Positions 13,402-27,245 are shown, numbered from the stretch's first letter. The stretch: DNA of 64,000 bases from Paragordius varius (GCA_964247055.1 OZ176056.1:3410001-3474000), one strand, 5' to 3'. The notes: generated by a model from the sequence alone, not told the origin. Made by a program: numbers and translations.

Positions 13402-14211
13402 TTACATCACACTATCACCAATGAGTGTTGAGGTAAAATATTTGTTTTTGGAAAATGCGACTAGAGATTTGTATGGTTCAAATGGTCCAGATTTAACAAA
13501 ACTCTCATTGTATAGGACATTTATACAGGATTGAGCTTCGCTGAACAGAGTCATTTGAAGATACAGTAAACACACATTGTGCCTGATTACAAATAGTTGT
13601 CGAATATCCTCTGGTTTATTCTGTTTAATGTGGGGAGATATTAGTTTTTGGTATGTATGCAAAGCTTTCTCAAAATCCTTAAAATATTTTGTATAAATTT
13701 CCGCAACTAAGTATAATCCTTTATGGTTATTAGGATATTGCTTTAGCATAATATCCATTGTTTCAATAAGGGATTCCTCTAAATAGTTGGCAGTGTTATC
13801 ACTTTTCTTGATTCGCGTGAATTGAGTATATAAAAGTTTGTACAAATTATCGAAGGAGAGAGAAAACCGTTCTGTAAAACCTTTTAACGCTACAAATGAA
13901 GACATTTGAATGAGGTAATCCGTTATAAATCTTTTATATAGAGCGTTTTGATCATTATTTTGTATTGCATCTGGCGCGGAGCATAATTTATGGAGAAGTG
14001 ATATAACTGTTTTTATAACTTCCCCATTTTTTTGTTATCCAATAATTTCTTCAAAGGCGCTAACGGACAAACGTTGATTTTTGTAAAGGTTTCTAAAAAA
14101 TCAATCACAGAATTTGGCTCATTTTTATCCGTTATCAACAACATTATTTGAGCATATGTAAGAGCTTTGGAATTTGCACTAAATTGGTCCATATTTATGT
14201 TTTGGGCATGG
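13402..14211 (-). CDS. TMTC3-like exon 10: last TPRs, frameshifted
   Basis: Starts SHAQNINMDQFSANSKALTY and runs to LKKLLDNKK. The frame then shifts at an A7 run and continues as NGEVIKTVISLLHKLC through the TPR region (QYPNNHKGLYLVAEIYTKYF, HNVCLLYLQMTLFSEAQSC) to the stop at 13402. The second half is clearly the conserved C-terminal TPR block of TMTC3. Confidence 0.78.
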
Positions 14212-17200
14212 CTAAATAGATAGATAAAAATAGTTTTATTACACATTCAATGTAAAATTAGTAGTTATTACCTTTTTCCAGAGTTGAGAAACATGTGAAA
14301 TAATTGGATCTGATAATCTTGCGGATATATCTTTAAATATTTATGGTACAAAATATCAGCACGAGCTAGCTGGTGATTGCGATGATACAATTTGGCTAAT
14401 ATGCTGTATGCTTTGGGCCAATGAAATGGTAAGACACCTTCGTTTTCTATTGCATTAAGATGTTTTTCTAATTCATAGACTGCTTTTTCGTAGGTCTCAA
14501 CGGATAACTAAGAAATATGAATAGTTAGAGAAAAACAATAATGTAATAAAACGGTAAAAACAATTTTTACCTTTAGTCTATCGCTCTTTGAGTATATCCT
14601 TGCAATATTCATTATGGTTCCAACATCATCAGATTGTAATCTCGATGCTTGATTATAACAACACAAGGCTTGTTTGAGGTCATTTTGTTCTTCGTAATAT
14701 AGGCCCAGGTTATTCCACGGTTTAGCGTTTAGAGGAACGACCCGAGTTGCTGATAGCATGAGACTTTGGTTATTTTTCCAATCTTGGTTACGGAAATAAC
14801 ATTTTGCTCCATAAATAAATGTGATGGAGGCAAGAATTATATGGACAATTGTCAATGATCTAAAAAGGTATTTAGCTAAATCTGTACAAAAATCAAGGCT
14901 GGTAAATTTTTGTAAGATTCTTTCGTGCCTAAATTATTTCATACAATGGGAGATTAACCCAGTACTTTTTCCTAAAAAGACTTATATTGCCTCTTAGATT
15001 TATTACTCAAATTAATTAAAATATGTTAAACTTAATAATGAACGCTATGAAATTATAATAAGATATTCCAATTGATTTTAAGAAATAATTATTTAATTTT
15101 TGATGTAAAAATATTATGAACAAAATTCAGCAATCAAATCGAACCTGTTATTATTGGGTATTTGTAAGAGTATCCATAATAACAGCATTGTAATTCCTAA
15201 ACTAGGGATGTATAAAACCCTTTCGGCCAAAACAAATCCAACCGAGAAAAATAGGTTTGAGGAGGGAATAAATGGAATGAAGGCTATGCCAAAACCCTAT
15301 AAATATAAATAATAAATCGGTATCTCAAATTTAGTGTGCTTTTTAACTTTTACAAATTTTTTAAACAGAGTGTGTTTTTAGCATCCGAAAAAAGTTACAT
15401 GGGCGGCAATATTTCAAAGGCAGAGTTTTGCGATAACTTTTTTGAAATACTGCGTTTTTAAACTTACATAACATATTTAACCAAAAAATATCTGTCAACA
15501 TAGTCAATATAATTTTAAAAATGTTGTTTAGGGTTTTCAAAATAGGTCTAATCGCGAAATAGTTACAACTATTCATAGAAATGTATCTTATTAATGGTTA
15601 ATGTGAAAGTATTAAAATTAAAACAATTTAAAATTTCAAACCTTGTGACAATCGAAAAATCTTTTAAAATATTATTTTTGGCAAGATGTTATTAGATTAA
15701 TTTAATTCTCTCTTGACAGATTTTAATACAATTAAAATTAAAAATCTATATAAAAACATTTTAAATTAGACTTCTCTCTAAATGCTTTAAAAAAATATGA
15801 TCAGAATATTATTAAATCAGCTGGGGCGCATTTCGGTTTATGCCCTCCATTAATTTTCAGATATAAAAACTATTAAATATCCTTCCAAAAGGGATACCTT
15901 TTAAGATCTTGTAGAAGCTAAATTAATATATCCTTAAACCCAGAAATTTTCTATTTAATATTATATAATTGACTCTCTATAATCAATTTTAAACTAAAAA
16001 ATTATCGGACCGTAAAAAAAAATTAAAACTTAAGTAATTACCATTGTAATAAATAAGATGTGTTTTATAATATAGTTGTTGGATTTAGTAATTTTTTCTA
16101 CAGATAGAGGTGGGATTAAATTTTTTCCTTTGTTAGGAATGGATGTTGGCATTTTTTTACCAAAATTAATCTCTATTAACTCTTTTTCATTGTTAATGCT
16201 GTTGTTTCTTTCGCTCGGATTATTTTTGCTGTAATTATAATTTTTATTATTGTTATAGTTAATGGAAGATGAGTTATTTTTTAATACTGTATAACATAGT
16301 GCTGCTGCTGGTTTTGAAAATAAAGGCAATCTCCTAACGACGAGTTTAGTTATAAGTTAAGCTTTAACCAAAATTAAAAGTAATATCATTAATGTTAATA
16401 GGTTTCTCGTATCTTTAATTCCGTAGATGAGTGGTATAGCATTCCCAGACCAGTCACAGCTTAATGCAAAAGGCCACACTATTTTCCAATAATTTAGTGC
16501 AAAAAGGTAGGAGTTGTGTAAAAGTTTGTTCTTCCAATTTCGTTTAAAACTGTTTGGATTATCATACCTAAATATAATGATAACACAAAGTAAAGAGTTA
16601 ATCTATAAATTATTTATATGTATGTATTATATCAATTGGATATTACTTGAAAAACTTGGGTGTTTGAAAGGCCATAATCCAAAATCTTAACAATAGGCAT
16701 GAGATCATTCCTAGAAAATAGCAAGTTTGATGGAGAAGAAGCGCTTTAAAATTTGATTTCGGGCATGTTAACTAATCAAGATATAAAAAAACAGAATGTT
16801 TAAAATACCATTTATAGATACCCCAAATTTTCAAAAAAATAAGTAATTACCCATTTGACAAAGCTGTAAATCGCCATGATAAGGATGACTGTGATTCCTT
16901 GTTCTTTGAAAAGCATGGCACACAAACCGAAAAACAAACTAGCGATTGAAAATCCTAGGTAGACAAAACTGTTAACTAACTGGTATATATTTTGTGAAAA
17001 GTTAGCAAAATATAATTCTATACCTCTGTTTTGTTGGACGCAACATATTAAAGCAATTAAAACACATATACAGGATAGGATCTCACTGCGTCCGACTATG
17101 CTTGTCACCTTTGATGTTAAGTAAGAAACATTAAATATAGATTTCATAAAATTATTATGAATAAAAAGTTATATTATTACAGCGTCACAGTGTATCGGAT

Positions 17201-19841
17201 TAACTGCAAATAGGATAGTTGTCCATATAGCAATATTTTCGTTTCGCTTTTTTTCGCAATTATCAACTGAGGAGGCCAAAAGCATATTGGTAAACCTAAT
17301 TTGGTAAATATAATTTTCCTTTTTTTAAAATGTTATATAAAAATATTAATGGTTAGTTACAGCTTCTCTTGTGAGATTAAAAAATGTGGAAAATAATTCT
17401 AAAAAACTTTTTACCAGCCAATATTTATAAATATACAGGTATTAAATTATAAGCCAAAATATTTTGGTTTTATAAACCAAAAGCAAACCACTAATTTTTG
17501 CTAAAAATTGCGGTCACCTTGTTTTAGGAAAATATCCCAAAACTTAATTGGCAAATTTTTTAATTAAGTTTCAACAAAAATAATTTCATACATGGTAGGT
17601 TACCAGGTTAGTTTTAAATTTTAAAAGGTACCGTACTTTTTATAATGAATCAGATGTTTTGTGCTCTTACTTTCCCAAGATATTTACAAAACAATTTAAA
17701 TGTTCCTTTCTCCTTATTTAAATATTTTAAATTAAAAATTTAATAAACAAAAGATAGTTGCCAATTTAAAATAAAACTGTATATCAAACTCATATATAAT
17801 TTCCTATAAATGCCTACCCGATATTTGTAGTTGTAATAAATTAATCTCATTAAAAAACTTCATGAAGAGATTCTTTTGGAACCAACATCTCTCAAATTTT
17901 CCTTGTAACCATTTATATCCCAAATTTTTAAAAGTTGAATTAAAAATAAAAAACTGCTAAAAATTAAGATTCTGATAAATGGTGTGCCCTACTCCCACCT
18001 ATTTATATAACATTTTCTTTGTCAAAACTGTTAATCCGTATTTAGATATTTAAGTTAAGTAGATAATAAATAGTTATTGGTAGATTTGAGTTCATTTTAC
18101 CATTCATGCCAATTCCCAAATGGCAAAGGCATCAAAACATTGTTGCCTATTAATTTTTGTGATAAAATCATTATATAAAATAGCTGCTTTGATAGATTTT
18201 GTCTCTCAATTTCGTTTCCAAAACTATTAGCAGCACAGTATTTGGTGAAAAAAATTAATTTTAAAGTTAAATATCATTTAGGGAATTTACATTTTGCAGA
18301 GAATGCTAAACGTGCGTGATCTCAATCCCGTTTTACCAATTTGCTGCAAATATAAATACATTTTTTCACGTTTTATTTTATATACTTAATTTTTTAGTAC
18401 TCTATGATACTAAAATTTAAGATAATCATACATATTGTGGTTTTACGACCTTTAATTCAATTTATATACACTTTTTACTTTAAAACTAATAAAAAAAGGC
18501 AAAAAAAATAACCTGTAAATTAAAATACAAGCGATCCCATGTAATACAATGTTGCAGAGATGAAAACTCCAAGCTTTTTGATTCAAAGCATAATTGAGTC
18601 TAAATGTTAGCGTTGTCAAAGGTCGATATGATTTATGACTCATTTCCTATAACACAGAAAAAAATTATTATCAATAAATTCAGCAAATATAAATTTTTAC
18701 AAAAATTTTTTTTCTAAAGATACAAAGTTAATATATATATTAGTGAAAGGTAAAGTATACACTTGACTTCATCTATTGTGCCTCAGAGTAATAAATTTAA
18801 CCATAAAATAGATATTGCCTACTAGTATACTTTGAATAAAAAATTTGAACAAAATTAAATGTTTATCATAAAATTATTTTCTCTGTGCGGATTTTATACT
18901 TTTGTAATCCCTAAAAAATGTGAACAAACTAAATATAAAAGAAAATCTGATGTTGTGACCATAAAACGTATGTTGCTTAAAATAAAGTATAAATACGCAA
19001 ATTTTATATTTTGATGTCAAACTCATGAATATTCATTGAACGTATATACCAGCACAAAAGCTGGCTTTTAAACTTTGTATTAAAAAAACTTTACATATAA
19101 TGAATGCATCAATAATTAGCCTATTAAAATGTTATAGGATATGTTAAATTATTGGTTATCATTGCTAAGTCGTGGCTAGATAATAGAAATTTTTAAATAT
19201 ATGTAAATTGGAACCCCAAAAATAACCCTAATTGTGGGCAAAAACTGAGGTTTCTGAAAAAGTAAAATTAAAATTTTTAAATATATATATTGAACTCAAA
19301 TAATGTAAAATAAAATTTTTGGTCTTTTTTGAGGGTTTGTGGTAAGGTCTATTCAATTTAAAATAATAGCAAAGTGATTATTAACGTAGCTATAAAATAT
19401 AAAGTCACTGTATTTTAAAAAGCTTAATATGACAGGGTATCAGTGTATAACAAATGTAATGCACAAAAGTTAAATTTTTTGTTTATAGCAAAAAACCTCT
19501 CTAATATCATTTCCCCAGTAATCATGCTTCCAAATATCAATCCAAGGTTTTAGAGCTATTACCATAGATTTTGATGTCAAATTTTTTTCATTGAAATGAA
19601 TATTTGAATCTCGAATATTAAGAAGGGAAAAACTCAATGATTGGTATATGATTGTCAAAAATTTAAGAATATCCAAATTTTTCCATCCAGCCGTAACGTC
19701 GGGATTGTTAAGAATAGCTGGAAAATCGTCGAAAACAAAATCACAATATATGGCATTGTGATAAACAATTGCAATTATCCCCGCAATTAAGCATTTAGGG
19801 TATTTGAGGAGTATGATAGTTTTGAAAATATTTCTGTCCAT
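13402..19841 (-). CDS. TMTC3-like transmembrane/TPR protein, ten exons, two lesions (possibly a pseudogene)
   Basis: TMTC proteins are multi-pass ER enzymes with C-terminal TPRs that O-mannosylate cadherins; TMTC3 is the closest by eye. Exons: 19497-19841, 18513-18646, 17181-17295, 16851-17108, 16647-16771, 16042-16567, 15145-15296, 14571-14859, 14272-14507, 13402-14211. Landmarks: catalytic-type Asp-Asp at residues 38-39 (FVFDDFPAI), SHKSYRPLTTLTFRLNYAL, NPIHCDA/VTSIVGRSEIL, LFKEQGITV, LSCDWSGNAIPLI, PFIPSSNLFF, LAERVLYIPSLG, then TPRs. All ten exons join in frame, but exon 6 has one in-frame TAA (16357-16359), and exon 10 needs one more base near an A7 run (about 14029-14035) to stay open. 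If intact it would give about 996 residues. It could be a young pseudogene, or these could be assembly errors. Confidence 0.82.
16042..16567 (-). CDS. TMTC3-like exon 6 with in-frame stop and Asn-rich loop
   Basis: Encodes YDNPNSFKRNWK, LSCDWSGNAIPLI and a helix (LMILLLILV). Then comes an in-frame TAA (16357-16359), about 85 loop residues rich in Asn/Ser/Lys, and IIKHILFITM, the start of the next helix. The frame is otherwise open on both sides. A possible donor TTG|GTTAAA at 16368 would skip the stop and join exon 7 in phase, at the cost of one helix. Confidence 0.75.
19497..19841 (-). CDS. TMTC3-like exon 1, copy B
   Basis: 115 codons from ATG 19841: first transmembrane helix, Asp-Asp motif at 38-39, an Asn/Ser insert, then PWIDIWKHDYWGNDIRE, the standard end of the first luminal loop. 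The donor GAG|GTTTTT is weak but joins exon 2 (EMSHKSYRPL) in phase 0. Confidence 0.88.
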
Positions 19842-20857
19842 ATTTTATGCCTTTTTAACACTAAAGTAATTGAATAGGAGATGCATAATTGGAGTAATTT
19901 TATATTTTTTAATTATCCGATCAAGTATTTATTATTGTTATTAGATGATGTGGAAATTATGGAATTAGTGATCCCAGCACACTCACACACAAAAGGATTA
20001 AATTTCATACCTCTACCATCCATATTTAGAATAACATAGCATTTGATCTAATAGTATAAACGTTTATTATATGATTGGAATTATACGCTATAAAAATAGA
20101 TTTATGATGTAGAATCATTTTCGCTTACTGTAAAATATAAATGTATAGATTAAGGATCAAAGGTTAAATTTATTTTGGACGATTGGCGGCAAAATAATCT
20201 GGTAATATTGTTGGCATTTGTGCAATTTATATATTATTGTGATGTTGTTTAAATATCACATCATTGGAATTTTCTAATGGATGGATGGAAGAATGGTTTC
20301 AAATAAATTGAATTATGACAAATTGTGACAAAAATAATGTTGATATCTAGCAAACCAAATAATTTTGAGGCATATACTATCTGTATAATTTCTGGTATTT
20401 CCTTAAAAGCAATTATTGTACAATGATTAGTTCAATTAAATTACAATAATATTTTTTATGATATAAATATGAAATCTTGACGATATTATACCAATACAGT
20501 ATAAAAAACCCTTTCACACATACCACCAACAATACTTACTGATATTGTACGTTTTTTATTACATTTTTAGATATATTGACAATTATGGAAAATTACCATT
20601 GTATATATACATATTATATACTAAATGGATAGGCATATACCCTTATTAAGAAACAGTAACAGATGGTAGAAAAAGCTTTTAACAATAAAAATGACAACAT
20701 TTATATTTTCCAGTGACATTTATTGGTTTTGCTTTTTATGTATATTTTATATGTCCCTTTTAGTCCCCATATTTTTTTGTTTACAATAGATTTTAGGCAT
20801 AAATGTAATAAAAATTATTTTATATTTGAATTTAAATTAGAGATATTATTGTTAATC

Positions 20858-21027
20858 ACACTAGCGTATGGTATAAAAACATTATTAGCCCATAATAGAA
20901 TAAAAAGATGTTTTTTTCTTAACCTAGCCTAGTTTTATATAGACATATATATAATAACCCCTTGTTTTAAAAAAAACCTTTTTTTATTCTTTTATGGACT
21001 AGTATTGTTTTATGCCATACGCTACCG
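20858..21027. mobile_element. Tc1/mariner-type MITE, copy B
   Basis: Same element as 1880-2037, with a mutated left end (CACTAGCG) and intact right end (GCTACCG, then TA). It sits just inside the point where the near-identity of the two duplication copies ends. Confidence 0.7.
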
Positions 21028-21130
21028 TATAATCAGTTAGCCAACCTTGGTCTCTAAAATTATGTTCACTCAATCAAAAAAAAATAATTAGCCATTTATA
21101 TTAACTATCAGTAATAATAAGATATTAGTC

Positions 21131-22064
21131 GTTACCGGTTTAATTTATAGACGTCAAAAAATGGGCAGACGATTAATTTAGGAGCCCATTTTGATCATCT
21201 GACATTAAACTACACATAAGTTGACTACACCAAATATTAATATTTTTTATCAATTGTTAATCTTAAATTTGTGCCAGAAAAACAGAATTTACTGCTAACA
21301 TTCTTATCACATAAAAAAGAAACCTTATAAATTATAAAAGTCGCGATATTCAATTTGGAAAGAGTGGCCGCTTTGATAAGAAACATCTATAACGATAAAG
21401 AGAAAGAGTTATGGAATGATGATTTAACTCAAAACAATCAGTATAACTGCAATAGAGAATAAACTTTAGATGGGTCTCACACAATTTGATTGAACGTCAA
21501 ATCGGAAGGTAATCTGCCTAAATGTCAAGAAATGGAATAACTTTTGATAAGGGAATGAAAGTGACTTTAGTTAAAATCCAAAGCGGAAATATGCTTATTG
21601 TATGGCAAAGGAGCCGTAGCAATATGAACTTTTGAAGCTTGGTGAGAAACTAATACACAATGATTCCAATAAATCAAAAGGTTAAGCCATGCATTAATCA
21701 AAAAACAGCCGGAATGTACTAGAATACACACAGTTATTTGGCTCATGACAATGCTCAGTCTTAGACAACAAAACCAGGGAAAGACACCTTAAAATCACTT
21801 AAAATTCTTCCGCATCCGCCGTACTCAGGCACCATCTGACTATTTACTTTTTTGCATCAATGGCCGACCGCAAAGCAGCACTTTAATAATTAAGAAGAGG
21901 AAAATAACTTTAACGGTTTTCCACAAAAGACAATGAATTTGACATGGCATTAATTAATAATACTGAGATGGATGAAATGTGTAGAAACCTATGTACAATA
22001 TTTTGAATAAAATAAATGATTGATTTTGTTAGAAACGTTGGCGTTTTTAACGCATAGCCGGTAA
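21131..22064 (+). mobile_element. Degenerate mariner transposon, copy B
   Basis: Duplicate of 2143-3177 and further decayed, with several additional deletions. GTTACCGG at the left end and CCGGTAAC at the right end form the inverted termini. The LPHPPYSG motif survives near 21810-21830. Confidence 0.78.
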
Positions 22065-22629
22065 CATATATCGCTTGGTATAAAACACATATTATATCAT
22101 ATGTCTGCATAAATATTTGTATAAAGTATATTTTAGAATATATGAATAAATTAATTTGATTAGCAATAAAATGTTCAGATATTAACCTTTTACTACAAAG
22201 ATATACTTTCTCAAAAAAACATAAAGCACCACGGAGCAAATAAATATTATAAAATGACATACTGTCAAGCAGTATTATAATTAAGATCCCAATATAATCC
22301 AACCGTTTTATGCGCGGACATCATGTTTTTTCGGATTTTTAAAATTTATGAGATCGTTTTGGCAATGAGGCTAATTATTACATTTAGCCATTTACAAAAT
22401 ATTTGAATCTCTCAATTTAATTTTATCCCCGAACCTAATCTGTCACCTTTAAGGCATTTAAGTAGGAATAATTGAATCAAGCAAGTTAATTTCTGATAAA
22501 AATTGTAAATCGGATATTGTGAATTGGATAAATACATAACTAAATAATATAATTTTAATTGTCATTTTTAATCAATTTTTAGGAAAATGTTTGATTACTT
22601 AAAATATTTTTGTCAATTATTACACTTAG

Positions 22630-23850
22630 CCTCATCACTAAAATTTATTATAAACTGTATATAAAAAGAAAGACATTATTTTTATAAAACTTTAAATATT
22701 TATGGGCTCCGAAAATCTTAAATTATTTGGCCCTCCTAAAATGGGCTAGTTCTCTTAAATAAAGACAAAAATGCCGATATTTCCCGATAAAAGTTTTTAA
22801 TATATATAGTGGATAATGGCATTAAAAATACATATTTTTTCAAAAAAAATGTATGCTTTGTTTAAAAATTTATTTTCTAGAAAATTTTTGCTGAAGCGTA
22901 CTTTATGTTATTTTACATGATGGCAACCTTATACAAAGGGTTTAGATTTAAAATATTCAAAAAAACACTCTTTCAAAATTCAATGATGCTGAACATTTAT
23001 ATCACCTTAGAATTTTAAAAATTCGTTTGTGTTTCTAAATTTAAATTCTGATATGATTAAAATATTCGAAATTACAGCATCGAATTCATAGTAAAAGTGT
23101 TTTATAATATCTTAAAATATTTACCGTTACCACACGTTCAAAATACCATAAAACTAGCTTCACCAAAAATTTGCTATAAATTAAATTATTTAATTTTTTG
23201 ATAAAAAAATTTTGTTGTCAAAATATATGATATTTTTAAATTTTTTGCAATCTCCCCTTTTTCGCGTTTCGGCTTTTGGAGCCCACATCTAAAAATTAAA
23301 ATTAATGAATACATTTTTTGCTTTTTATATGTTGATTAGTGATATTTTTGACATAAAGCAACTTTTATCAAATTTTATCAAAATGAGCGCGAATATTGCC
23401 TTTTTGACATGCAATAAGTTACCACAAAAGTGTAATTTATTTTTAAAAAACTCGTAAGGGCAAAAACAAACCATTTTAATCTGGATACATCCTATCAGAA
23501 TATATATGTATTTCATCATGTTTTTCTGTAGACACTGTCATATGATCGGTGTAATATTAAAGTGCATGAAGTATTTGAATCTGATTGGGCGAAAAATTGC
23601 TTAAATTTGTTTAAGGCGCATTTTAAGCCGGATGAGCACTATCCAATATGATTTTAATTACTATCCTAGGTTTATGAAAATAGGGTTTTATGTATTTTCT
23701 AAAATTGTATCAAAATTATTCTTGGAGACTTAATTTGCACAAAACGTATTTTCGATTGTGAAACTTTATATAGGACTTATTATAAGATCTTTTAAATTAT
23801 ATTTCTTTCGCGCAAAAAAGGCTCCTAGTATGATCCTGGTATCTTAATTT
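22630..23850. repeat. Unclassified interspersed repeat, copy 2
   Basis: Partner of 5570-6640 inside duplication copy B. It joins directly to sequence matching 3806, showing that the 1.77-kb block 3806-5572 is extra in copy A. Confidence 0.55.
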
Positions 23851-24238
23851 TGTGAATGTTTGACAGTATGTCATATTTTACATTTATTAGGTCTGAGATG
23901 CTATTTTAATGAAAATAAATATATAGAGATTTGTGGCAAAACGTCATTTGAAAATCAAAATAATTTATTCATATATTCCAATATTTAATATAATTCAGTT
24001 TTTATAACTATGACTAATATTCTCTCATAGCTATATGAGATGTTTTAAATTTTGTATTCGTTTAATATAATTTAAGATACCAAGATGGATACCCAAACCA
24101 ATTATTTTTGATGAGTGCAAAAACGAAATTCTCAAAAAGCTTAATTAATAACAATAAATGTCACCAAAAATAAATGTTGTCGTTTTTATATATTTATTTA
24201 GATTCATTGCTGAAAGCTTTTATACTAGTCGTAACAAG

Positions 24239-24240
<2 letters not shown>

Positions 24241-24310
<70 letters not shown>
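24241..24310. repeat. Long TA microsatellite, copy B
   Basis: About 70 bp of uninterrupted TA, twice the length of its partner at 6992. It creates a spurious Tyr-Ile open frame. Confidence 0.95.
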
Positions 24311-24313
<3 letters not shown>

Positions 24314-25426
24314 AGACATTTATTATTAATGGAAATGCATTATTGTCAAAAATGTATAATATATATAAATCATACTACAAAAATTAGAAGGCTTGGTATT
24401 AATATTATAAATATATCGAATTCTTTTTGAAAAAAATATTAGGCGATGTTACATGGTTTATTTGAAAAATCTATATAGATATTTTCAATTTTATAAATGC
24501 GACGGAATAGCTATAAATGGTACGGTGATTTAAACTTGTGGTTGAATTGTAATAGATAACTTATAGTCTGATGTTTAGACTCTAATATTAGTTGTATACG
24601 GCTTACTAAAATACGGCTCCCTAGACTTTTGTGTTTGGGTAAAAAATCTTAGATTTAATATTCCAAACTATTATCAATTGATAAGTTTATTTATCGAAAA
24701 TATTGGGAATTTTAATATTTCTACCCCAAAAAATAAAAAACCACCTCAAGGTATTAACTCACCTTGAATGAGTTATCACATATACTGAGAAATCATTATA
24801 GAGGTTGTTTTTGATAAAACTTTAGAAATTTATACAATTATTAAATTTTATATTAACCTTATTTTACCGTTTCATAACAGGTTTTTATTAAAAACAAATC
24901 CTTTGTATCTATTTGCCTAAACTAGTCATATTGTATTTTTACCGCAATTTTGTATTGAACCTTAAATTCAGCAATGATTGTTTTTTATTTCGGATTATTA
25001 CTGGTAAAACTTTGTCAAAATTGTTTTCATATGAATAAAATTTCTCACCAACGTAAATTCTGTTATGTGGACATTGTAAAAATTAAAAGTCAACCATACT
25101 TTTCAATCTTCCCATATAAACTATTTAATTTCAATAAATTATAAAATTGATTAGATAAATTTACATCGCTATTCCCTTATTATGGGACGCCAAGATTATA
25201 TTTTAAGTGTATAAAAGTATGGGCGATATATAAAAAAAATTTTGTCTTTTTGTTTACATTTAATCTGTGTAATTTCATTTTTACTATATATTTAAATTCA
25301 AAGTTGAGAAAAATTTCTTGCATTATCAGTGAAATTTCGACAATTATTTTACATTTATCTTTACATTTTATGAAACAAAAACAACTTAATTTTTTAAATT
25401 ATACATTTAACAAAAGATTTTGCATT

Positions 25427-26255
25427 GATACGTTCAATGAATATTCATGAGTTTGACATCAAATTTTAATTTGCGAATTCATATTGGAACATAGAAAATA
25501 CGTTTTTATTATATCAGATTTTATACATATTAGTTCATTCGCATTTTTAAGGATTTGCAAAAGTTTAAAATCCGTACAGATATAACAAATTTATACAAAA
25601 TACCAAGCTGTAATTATATATTATGCATTATGGTTAAATTTTATTATTGACGACAAAAATGAAGTCAAGTGTGGAATCCTTTGACTTTTATTTTCTATTA
25701 TTTTTATAAATAATAAGATTGTATTTGACAAAAGGCTAATATTTAGTTTATTTATTATGATTTGAACAGACAAACTTGTAGTTTTTTAATCTTTGCAACT
25801 TGTATTATACGAATTGCTTATATTTTTATTTTAAGGTAAGGATACTACAAAAGCCATCTATTTAAAGTTTTATTATATATAATTGGACTGAAGGTCGTAA
25901 ATACCACATTATGTACACAGATCAGATATTAGTATTACAGAGCAATAAAAAAATAACTATAAAATAATCTTTAATTGAATGCATTTCGTATTCCAACAAA
26001 TTGGTAAAAGAGGATTGAGATCACGCACATTTATTTAGGTTCCTCTAAAATAAATTCCCTAAATGATTAAATTTAAAATCATTTTTTCACAAATATTGTG
26101 CTAAAGATTTGAATGAAATTCTGACACAATATATTAATATATTTTTATAAAGATTTTAGGACACAAATTAATAGGCATTGTTTTGATGCCTTTGCCATTT
26201 GGGAATTGGCATGGTAAAATGAACTCAAAACTACCAATAACTATTTATTATCTAT
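25427..26255. repeat. Inverted-repeat arm matching 18050-19043
   Basis: Reverse complement of the sequence around TMTC intron 1. Clear anchors are the GTTCAATGAATATTCATGAG stretch (25431-25450), CACGCAC near 26023, and the AATAGGCATTGTTTTGATGC block (26171-26190). The part corresponding to exon 2 is missing. Together with the pseudo-exon at 26775 it forms a rearranged partial inverted copy of the TMTC gene. Confidence 0.8.
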
Positions 26256-26774
26256 TTAAGATATATATATATTTAAATGCATTTATCATAAAATTAAGGA
26301 CCGTTATATATATTTATAAAATTTCCGATATCATTAACTTTATCTAGCAGAGGTTAGAGCACCGAAAATAATTCATAGCAGTCAGCTCTTTTTATACTGA
26401 AATTTTGACTAAATTTTAAAGAACCAATGATTTTAACTTATCCTGAATTTCCAAAAAAGCAAATTGACCCATAATTTAATACAAGAAAATGATAACATAT
26501 AGAAAAGTGGTAGAGTTCAGTTTTAATATTTTCTTGAAAAAAATAATGCATGAAAAAAAAGGGGTATGATTTTTAGTTTAATTAAAAAAGACGGTTAATT
26601 AAAATGATATATAAATTTCTAATTTTCTTTTAAATCTCTGCAGCTAAACCACGATATAAAACTTAAATATCTCTTTTCCATCCAGTTCTTGCTAAGCTAA
26701 TTGCAGTTAATTTTGACCTTTTAAACACCCAATTTATTAAGTAATATGATTTTAAAACCTGTTTAATTAAAATA

Positions 26775-27245
26775 AAACAGTTTTGAAGGGTATTGGAAAC
26801 ACAAATTTCACAACACCTACCTTTTTGCACTAAATTATTGGAAAATTGTCTTTTGCATTAAGTTGTGACTGGTCTGGGAATGCTATACCTCTCATCCGTG
26901 GAATTAAAGATACAAGAAATCTATTAATTTTAATGATATTACTTTTGATTTTGGTTAATTACCTTATAACTAGACTCGTAGTTAGGAGATTGCCTTTATT
27001 TTTAACAGGATTATGTTATACAGTATTAAAAAATAACTCATCTTCCATCAACTATAACAATAATAAAATTTATAATTACACCAAAAATAATCCGAGCGAA
27101 AAAAACAGCATTAACAAAAAAAAGAGTTAATGGAGATTAATTTTGGTGAAAAAATGCCAACATCCATTCCTAACAAAGAAAATTTAATCCCACCTCTGCC
27201 TCCTGAACAAATTACTAAAGCCAAAAACTAAATTACTCACATCTT
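26775..27245 (+). pseudogene. Inverted, decayed copy of TMTC3-like exon 6
   Basis: Plus-strand sequence matching 16042-16567 of the minus-strand gene: CDWSGNAIPLIRGIKDTRNL, LCYTVLKNNSSSINYNNN and the stretch ending near CCATTCCTAAC. A 5-nt deletion before CDWSG and a break after the Asn-rich loop disable it. Where the main gene has Lys-Ala-stop, this copy reads Asn-Tyr, suggesting the stop in the main gene is the derived state. Confidence 0.8.

Noticed and set aside
16334-16368. A 35-nt GT-AG micro-intron removing the TMTC stop
   Set aside because: Shorter than any other intron here (60 nt or more), and removal shifts frame into new stops.
21910-22302. 130-codon minus-strand open frame
   Set aside because: Antisense to the decayed mariner 3' end and its flank; low-complexity hydrophobic sequence.
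24158-24430. Open frame with a long Tyr-Ile run
   Set aside because: Translation of the TA microsatellite; no other protein-like content.
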